Assembly: GCF_028583425.1 (NCBI RefSeq)
Contig: NC_072807.1
Coordinates: 30,385,001 to 30,449,000 of the forward strand
Reading direction: 5' to 3'
Length of the DNA stretch: 64,000 nucleotides
DNA from: Eublepharis macularius
Taxonomy: Eukaryota; Chordata; Lepidosauria; Squamata; Eublepharidae
This document shows positions 57,531 through 64,000 of the stretch, one piece after another. Numbering within the stretch: the stretch's first letter is position 1; each line of letters begins with the position of its first letter. A program made the position numbers and the translations under genes. The notes below the pieces were generated by a model, which made no database searches, was not told the DNA's origin, and saw nothing but the letters and a program-made list of their open reading frames with translations.

Positions 57531-57751
57531 TCTACCTACCTACCTACCTACCTACTTACCTTTTTGGAGCCAAAGCAGCTTACATTATTTTCTTCTCCAT
57601 TTTATCCTCACAACAGCCCTGTGTTGTGGTTTAGACTGAGAGTGTGTGACTGGCACAAGGTCACCCAGGAAACTTCTATGGGGAGTGGGGATTCGAACCT
57701 GAGCCTCTCAGATCCTAGTCTGACACTCTAACCGTTACACCACACTGACTC
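57531..57751 (-). mobile_element. tRNA-derived SINE, reverse, with (CTAC)n
   Basis: On the minus strand: GAGTCAGTGTGGTGTAACGG, GAGGCTCAGGTTCGAATCCC (B-box), GGTGACCTTGTGCCAGTCAC and CAACACAGGGCTGTTGTGAG. A tetranucleotide CTAC repeat (57533-57559) sits at its 3' end. Confidence 0.88.
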
Positions 57752-59039
57752 ATACTTCACTCTGCCTAACTTCAAGTGAAGGATCACCACAGTCTCACTG
57801 AACGGACGTTATAGTTGGGAAAATATTTTTGTTGTTTAACCTAAATCTGTTTCAGTAGTTTAAACTCTTTTGTTTTTTGTTTCTGCTCCAGAGAATAGGG
57901 ATGCCTATAATATTGGTCTGACCACAGAAACAGTTAATTTTTTAAATGTCAAGTTACGGCAGTCTAAATTTAAACTTTAATTTGCTCTATTCTTTTGCTA
58001 GCATGCTTTTATGGCTGTCGTATTTTTGGTTTCACTCCTGTGTTTTTTTCAGTTTTATTGCTGTTATTGCTGTTTTTATGAGGATTTTAATTAATGTTGT
58101 TCTTTAATGTTGTAGAAATAATTTAGGTTCCCCTTCTGCACATATAACAAGTGAGAACCTGGTTTATAATTTTTCGCAAATGCTTGAGCACAAAAATGTG
58201 CTTAATGCCATGTGTGTGTGCTTTCATATAAAAAGGAAACATTTTGTGGCAATTTCTGATCGTATTCATGCAATTGGTACTCTGTGATGTAGTCCTGAAG
58301 GGTATTAGACCTGCAGATATTGATGTTCTTGAAGAAGTGTTGCTCAGTATGACGTTCTCTTAGATTTGTGGAACTAAGAGGTAGGCGGAACCCCCTGATT
58401 ATTTTGTCTCTCACTTTAATTTCAAACGTCCTTCCTTCAAGAAAAGAGTCAGAGCTCTCTTGTGCATCTGACAAATAACCAAGTAGTCAAGTTTCTGATT
58501 GAAGCTGAGAAGTAGCATCTGCCCTGTGACCGAACCATTACTAGTGGACTGTGACGGAACAGGCTGCCGGTTGAATGGATGGTTTGTTCTGTGCTCTCCC
58601 CTCTGGCAGTTGCCTGCTGTGTCAAGTGCTGCTTGCCTAATGTTTCTAATTCTGCCGTGAAATGGAGTGAATATAATATTGAAAAACAGTAGGTTGAACT
58701 TCCTAGGATCTGATCCTCACCACCACCACTATAATACACTTGTTTTACTTCAAAGAGAAATAGAGCTAATTTTATCCACCTATTCAGTCACTATTTTTTT
58801 TAGTGATGATACGCTCATCCTACTGTCCTTTTCTCTGTTCCAGAAGAATGAATATTGGGATTTAAGCTGTATTAATTAACATTTCATCAGGGGCACTGAA
58901 ACAAAGTTTATTTGAAGGACAAGCTGTGGTGACCTTACCAGACTGTTCTCTTTTAATTACTCGTAAATATCAATAATACATTTAAACTATATAATTTACA
59001 TTGTATTATGATGTAGGCATGATACTTTTGCTAATACCG

Positions 59040-59115
59040 CTTGAAATAATCCTGTAGCACGTTAAAGACTGACGAGATTTTCTAGGATATAAGCTTTTGG
59101 GAGTCGAAATAGAAT
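59040..59115 (-). repeat. Unclassified interspersed repeat fragment
   Basis: CCTGTAGCACGTTAAAGACT and ATAAGCTTTTGGGAGTCGAA belong to the same repeat group as 525-640 and 56405-56520. Confidence 0.5.
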
Positions 59116-59121
59116 TGGCAC

Positions 59122-59340
59122 CGAAAGCCAGTATGGTGTTAAAGTGCTGGCCTTCAACTGGTAAGACTTGGATTGGGAATCCCTGTTTTGAGCCATGAAG
59201 TTATTCTCTCAGTCCTCTCCTACCTTTCAGGGTTGTTATTGAGGAGAGGAACCCAGGATAACCCCATCCATGAACGGTACCATCCTGAGCACCTCAGAGG
59301 AAGGGTGGAATGTAAATGCGAAGGATAAAAATGAATAAGC
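59122..59340 (+). mobile_element. tRNA-derived SINE, diverged
   Basis: GAAAGCCAGTATGGTGTTAA (head), TTCAACTGGTAAGACTTGG, TTGGGAATCCC, CCTACCTTTCAGGGTTGTTA and GGAAGGGTGGAATGTAAATG. The B-box is decayed. Confidence 0.7.
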
Positions 59341-60227
59341 ATCCACGTTGCCACTTTATTAACTTCATTTTGTCCACTCCATTGAGACAGCTGACAAGAG
59401 CACCGTTGTGATCAAGATGCTAGGTTCTTGGCTAAATTCTCCGTTTAAGTATCTTCAGTAGGATTAGTATAAATGGTTTTTTACTTAAGGATATTCTCAT
59501 ATATGAGATGTGACTTGCATATCATACACAGAGTAGCATGCTCTTGGCTCTTGTGTATCGTTGGTATAAAAAGCTGCTTAACTTGATCATCTTCATTCTC
59601 CCCCTTCCTTTGGCCCTCCCTTTCTTTTGGTTCCCAACCATTTCCTTTGCCTGTTAAATAACTGGAGATCTTCTAGAGTCCAAATGTTAAGAATAGTGAT
59701 CAGAAGTACGTTGTTGATTTATGTTTGAAAGAGAAAAAAAATCTCTGCATGTCATGTCTTGCATGGCTTTGTAACAGTTTCTTGTAGGGGCATCAATCAT
59801 ACTTCATTTGTTCTGAAACAAAGAATTTAAATATAAAATGGTGGATGGGGAGTCTGACAGTTCTACCGGAATGGAGGAAATGAAGATTCCTGGGACTTTC
59901 CAGTCTGATTCCAGCTAGGGAAAGGAGCAGATGTCTCTTTCTGAAGACATGTGATGGTGGAGAACTATGTACAAAACTCTAGGTTTGTAGTTGAATTACA
60001 TAAAATACAACTACATAGTTGTAATTGAACTATATAAAGCAGCTAAAGTGGTTTCCAGTATGAATTGGGGTTGTGGCACTGGGAAGGGATGGAGGTAACT
60101 ATCTCTCCCTCGCAACCTGTGCACCCACAGTTTCCTTGTTGGAAATGGGTCCTGTGGGCTGCTTTATGCCCCAGAAGAGGAAAGAGACAGATTGCCCTAG
60201 TTGGAGGGTGGTGGTAGAAAGTGCTGT

Positions 60228-60420
60228 CAAGTCGTAGCTGACTTATGACAGCCCCTGCTGGGGTTTTCAAAGCAAGAGACTAACAGAGGTGGTTTGGCAT
60301 TCCCTGCCTCTGCATAGCGACCCTGGTCTCCCTTGGAGATCTCCCATTCAATTACTAACTAAGGCTGACCCTGCTGAGCTTCCGAGGCTTGATGAAATCC
60401 AGTTTGCCTGGGCATTTCCA
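60228..60420 (-). mobile_element. 5S-rRNA-derived SINE with BovB-like tail, second copy
   Basis: The plus strand reads GTGCTGTCAAGTCGTAGCTG, CAAGAGACTAACAGAGGTGG, TTACTAACTAAGGCTGACCC and TGCTGAGCTTCCGAGGCTTG, the reverse complement of a 5S-like head joined to a BovB-like tail, as at 42521-42734. The body is about as long but more diverged. Confidence 0.85.
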
Positions 60421-60465
60421 ATTTGGGGAGTGGTGGTCCCCCATGACTCCAATGTCGTATCTTTA

Positions 60466-60612
60466 TAGGGTTGCCTACAATAGCTTGGGGAATTCCTTAA
60501 GATTTGGGGGCTGTGCTGGGGATGTTGGCGTTTGGGGAGGGGAGGAAATTGAGTATGTGATACCATGGAGACCACCTTATGAAACTAATACTGGAAGAAC
60601 TCCAGGGCCCAC
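60466..60612 (+). mobile_element. GGTTGCCA-type element, partial
   Basis: AGGGTTGCCTACAATAGCTT, AATTCCTTAAGATTTGGGGG and ATACCATGGAGACCACCTTA match the left two thirds of the family at 36074 and 23483. The right end is missing. Confidence 0.65.
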
Positions 60613-62584
60613 CTTGTGGTCACTAACCCTCTTTCACCATCCCACAGGTGCTTCTTGCTGCTCAACTACATGTTTTCTGTTTTCTAGAAGCTAGTGGAAC
60701 AAGCATGAAAAGCACTTTATAGGTCCCCCCGCCCCGAACTCCACCACCAATCGCTTCTCCAGAATTTAAAAAAAATAGTGAGCATGGGACTGGCCAATCA
60801 GCAAATACGGGGACAGGGAGAAGGAGGGGGATGGTGGTCACACTGGGTTCCACCATTACAATGTTATGACACACACCCTGAAATTTTTTTAAAAAGTGAT
60901 GTTGGCTCCAGCCCCCACAAAAGGCGGCTTCAAACAGACACATCTCTCAGTTTGTCTGGAATAAGAAAACAGATACCAAATTGTCTTGAGGTCATGCAGT
61001 GCAGAAAGCCTGAAGCTCAAGCCAATTCAGCACAGATCAGCGTGAATACTCAGAAGGTCCAGCTTAAAGTGTGCCATGCAGAATGGGCCCAAGATACTGT
61101 TTTTTCTCCACGGCGCAGTGCTTAAATGCTTTTGGGATTGGAAAGGCATGCTGCTATTTGTTCTGGAAAAAAAAGACTTTTGACAGGTTAAATCTTTCAA
61201 GGGTTGGGCAGCTGAACCTTCTCTTAAGTAAATTTGCTTGAGGGAGAAGGCTGGCATTGCGCAGTGTTAATCTCAAAGAAACACATGAACAATTCTTTTA
61301 GCCTTCAAGCATAGTGCTGTTTTTTCTCCTCCCCTTGAATAAATTTACTTGAGAGGAAATGGGAGAGTGCACCTCTTTAAGGATTAGGGTTAGAGTTGCT
61401 ATGCTTTCTCTGGAATAAATGTATTGAGGAGCAGCAGTTGTATATCATTTGAAGAGCTGCAGTGGGAGACAATTTTCCTAGGCCCCCATACAAGGTATAC
61501 CTCCTTGGGAGTGAAAGGGAGGGAGGGAAAAACTCTAGAAGCACCTCTGCTTGCCAAAATGCCTAGAACACAACTTCCAAACACAGTGTCCTCATAGCGT
61601 TGAGTGCTTTTGCTTGCTTTTTCAAAACTGCGTATTTAGGATTTTTCTGTGGCACTTTTATTCAAACCACCATTGATTGATTGTACTGCTCTGCCCATTA
61701 TTATGCATTTGGGCCTTAAAAATGGATTGCTTTTATGCTTAGGTACGAGGATTAACAAAACAATTTGGCTGGTGACTTTGCTTCCCAAGACCATTTTTTG
61801 TTGGTCTGAGGCTTAAGTGGAAAATGGGAGCGTTCTTTTTGCTGAATTTGGGTCATAAATACCAAGGCTGCAGTAGGGTAATCTTTCAATATGTTCATAA
61901 TATTTCTTTTAAAAGATCAAGGCTCATATATCTCTGCCTCAGAAACCAAGCTTTCCACTTCACAGGCAAAAACTGCCATGACGATCGAAATGCGCCATGT
62001 AAATTTGGTGCCGCCTTAACAAAAACGTTACAGCTTCAGAAGCAAACAAATGTTAGAACTGAAAATAATTTTTCACCATATAATCCTAACACTGTCATTT
62101 TAACTTTTTTTTTTTTGTAATAATGTGGAACGGAGTTACCCTTTGTCTGCCAAGTATGTTGAGGTTACAAGACGTTTAGAAACATGATGAGGTCTGACAC
62201 TGCTGGAAACGATGTCAAGCAACCCAAACCAGCTTTTGTGTGCTGATGTATAAGAATTTGGCAGTTCTTGTGTGTCTGAACGGCATGTGGTCCTTATGAA
62301 AACTTAGAGAACCATTGGCCTTCCTCCTGTGTTTACTGCTTTATTCTTGGTGAAACAGTGGCTATTACTTGGTGCTTCGAAACCGTAGTGGTTTTTAATG
62401 CAAGACTGACACTTGGCAAGGGTGACTCCTTTGTGCTTATTGTCTGAGGACTGATGATTTGGCTGGGTGAGAATGAGGATTGAGAGTATCTGGGCTTAGT
62501 TAGGCTCATGATCAAGTGATTGAGTTAGGAACTGATATGGTTTAAATTATTTCTGTTGATCCCTTTTTGGTCCTGCTCTGCCTC

Positions 62585-62760
62585 AAGGAGCTCAGGCTGA
62601 GATGCAGGCTTGTTTCCTATTTTACCTCCCTAACATCCCTGTAGGGCAAGTTGGGCTGAACGCTACTGTCCCAAGGTCAACTGTGTGCTTCATTCAATTG
62701 TGCTTCATTGCTGAGCTGAAATTTGAACCTAAGTCTCTGTAGCCTCACTATGGCGCAGGG
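62585..62760 (-). mobile_element. tRNA-derived SINE, reverse, decayed
   Basis: On the minus strand: GCCATAGTGAGGCTACAGAG, AGGTTCAAATTTCAGCTC, TTGACCTTGGGACAGTAGC and CTACAGGGATGTTAGGGAGG. Confidence 0.6.
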
Positions 62761-62779
62761 GAGCACTAAATCTGATCTC

Positions 62780-62946
62780 TGCCCTAAACTGACTGAGATG
62801 GCCTTAGAAAAGCCACATTTTCTCTTCCTCAGCCCCCACCCCCCACCCCCAGTTATAAAATAAGGATGCTACTACTGGTCCAAGTTATATAATTCTTGCA
62901 TGTGTGATAAGTGCTTTTCAAATGTGACATATGCTATATAAATGTT
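62780..62946 (+). mobile_element. MIR-like CORE-SINE, 3' part
   Basis: GGCCTTAGAAAAGCCACATT, TTCTCTTCCTCAGCCCCC, AAAATAAGGATGCTACTACT and GTGACATATGCTATATAAAT fit the core and 3' end of MIR-like SINEs. Confidence 0.65.
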
Positions 62947-62949
62947 AGA

Positions 62950-63168
62950 GGGAGCCACTGTGGTTTAATGTCAGGCTACGACCGGGGAGATCCAGATTCA
63001 AATCTCTGCTCAAGTGAAGAGGCTCTGCAGGGGTCCTTAGAGTAGGCACTGTATCTCAGTTTGTCCTCCCTACAGGGTTGTCGTGAAGAAAAAATGGGGG
63101 GAGGACTAGGTATACTACCTTGAGGACCTTGAAGGAAAAACAACATAAAAACATTTAACACAATAAAT
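62950..63168 (+). mobile_element. tRNA-derived SINE, near full length
   Basis: GGAGCCACTGTGGTTTAATG, GAGATCCAGATTCAAATCTC (B-box), TCCCTACAGGGTTGTCGTGA and an A-rich end with ACATAAAAACATTTAACAC. It follows directly on the MIR-like copy. Confidence 0.8.
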
Positions 63169-64000
63169 CTGTATTAGTGCTGCATCACGAACACACCTTC
63201 CCATTCAACCCACATTTGCAATGGCATCACTCAGGCTGCTTTTGGAAATTGCTAAAGATCTGTTTTGCTGTTGACAGCTTTTAACGAATGTTATGTTGAG
63301 TCAAATTATGAACAGAAGTATATGGAGTCAAATGATGAATGAAAACTATATTGCTCCACATCCAGTTTCTGCATTCTCCCTGCGCTTGTTTGGTTTTGTG
63401 AGTCGCCTCCATGGAAGTTTGTGGGCAGAATGTCTGAAGCTGTAGTTCAGAGCCCAGCTGCATGCTGTAAACATATGTAGAAATTTTGGTGCTTCTCAAA
63501 GGAGAGGTATGAAGAAGTCTCTAACAGAAAACACAAGGCCATTTGAATGAGCTTATCTGTTACCTATTGCTGTGTTCCATAGCTTTAATGGACTCAATGT
63601 AGAAAAGAACTTAACTATTGAAGTTATTATTATAGCAAATTTTAAAAATAATTCCTTTTAATTTCCAAAGTATCAGGAGAGATGTAAAGAACTACACAAC
63701 TTGTTCAGTATCTGCCTTTGGACCTGTGTTTCTTGAACAGCAGCTGTCCATACATGGCAGTCTCCTTTTGAACTAAAGGGAAGCTTTAGGAGAAACTTGT
63801 GATCTTTTGTAGGTGCCTGCTGGCTCGGGGGAGTGAAGCAAAATATCCCACTGGACCTAACTCAAGCCCTTAGGAATGCTTACAGAAGGTCTTTGAATCC
63901 CCGCTCCCCATTATGGTTTTAGTGACCTTATTGAGTCATTACTAGCACCTTACTAGCAAGCCATACATTGGATTTTCAGTGAGTTTGCAGAGGTATAGGC

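Larger units (their letters stand above)
36974..64000 (+). other. MYO9A intron 1 (predicted, runs off the right edge)
   Basis: No exon encoding MYO9A residues (such as the N-terminal Ras-associating part or the myosin P-loop) was found. The intron begins GTGAGGC at 36974. Between the listed repeats the sequence is AT-rich and unassigned, notably 38000-41400, 43450-46080 and 51420-56400. The 46540-47900 stretch also has no recognisable identity. Confidence 0.6.

Noticed and set aside
57533-57559. A CRISPR-like repeat
   Set aside because: It is a simple tetranucleotide CTAC microsatellite at a SINE end in vertebrate DNA.
36974-64000. A MYO9A coding exon 2
   Set aside because: No frame with the myosin IXA N terminus or motor motifs was found; the coding exons must lie beyond the right edge.

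Overview
This is vertebrate nuclear DNA: split genes with GT-AG introns, a CpG-island promoter, and dense SINEs, LINE fragments and small non-autonomous DNA transposons. The repeat set (a SINE carrying 5S-rRNA-like sequence with a BovB-like tail, a BovB LINE 3' end, tRNA-derived SINEs, a CR1 end and hAT-type MITEs) points to a squamate reptile, perhaps a gecko or other lizard. Species-level assignment is not possible by eye.

Three host loci are recognisable, in the order GRAMD2A (+), SENP8 (-), MYO9A (+). From memory this matches the human 15q23 order (GRAMD2A-SENP8-MYO9A) in mirror orientation, so the block appears conserved. GRAMD2A enters from the left edge; its last seven exons lie at 2044-2142, 5946-6017, 8402-8464, 9792-9948, 11531-11633, 12817-12924 and 13687-13690 plus 3'UTR. 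Together they give an unbroken 201-codon reading frame: the second half of the GRAM domain, a linker and the C-terminal membrane anchor. SENP8, the NEDD8-specific cysteine protease, lies tail-to-tail with GRAMD2A as one complete coding exon at 29734-30369 on the minus strand. Its upstream non-coding exon is predicted in the CpG island near 36.5 kb. The same island holds the predicted first exon of MYO9A on the plus strand, so the two genes appear to share a bidirectional promoter with NRF1-type sites.

From 36974 to the right edge everything appears to be MYO9A intron 1. No myosin-coding exon was found there. The roughly 15 kb between GRAMD2A and SENP8 and the long introns hold only repeats and unassigned sequence.

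No operon, CRISPR array, viral-like element or new multi-gene system is visible. The most notable details are a BovB LINE 3' end that abuts, and may supply, a GRAMD2A splice donor; several MITEs with 8-bp target duplications; a palindromic MITE with a perfect 35-bp internal duplication; and diverged tandem duplications flanking the SENP8/MYO9A promoter.
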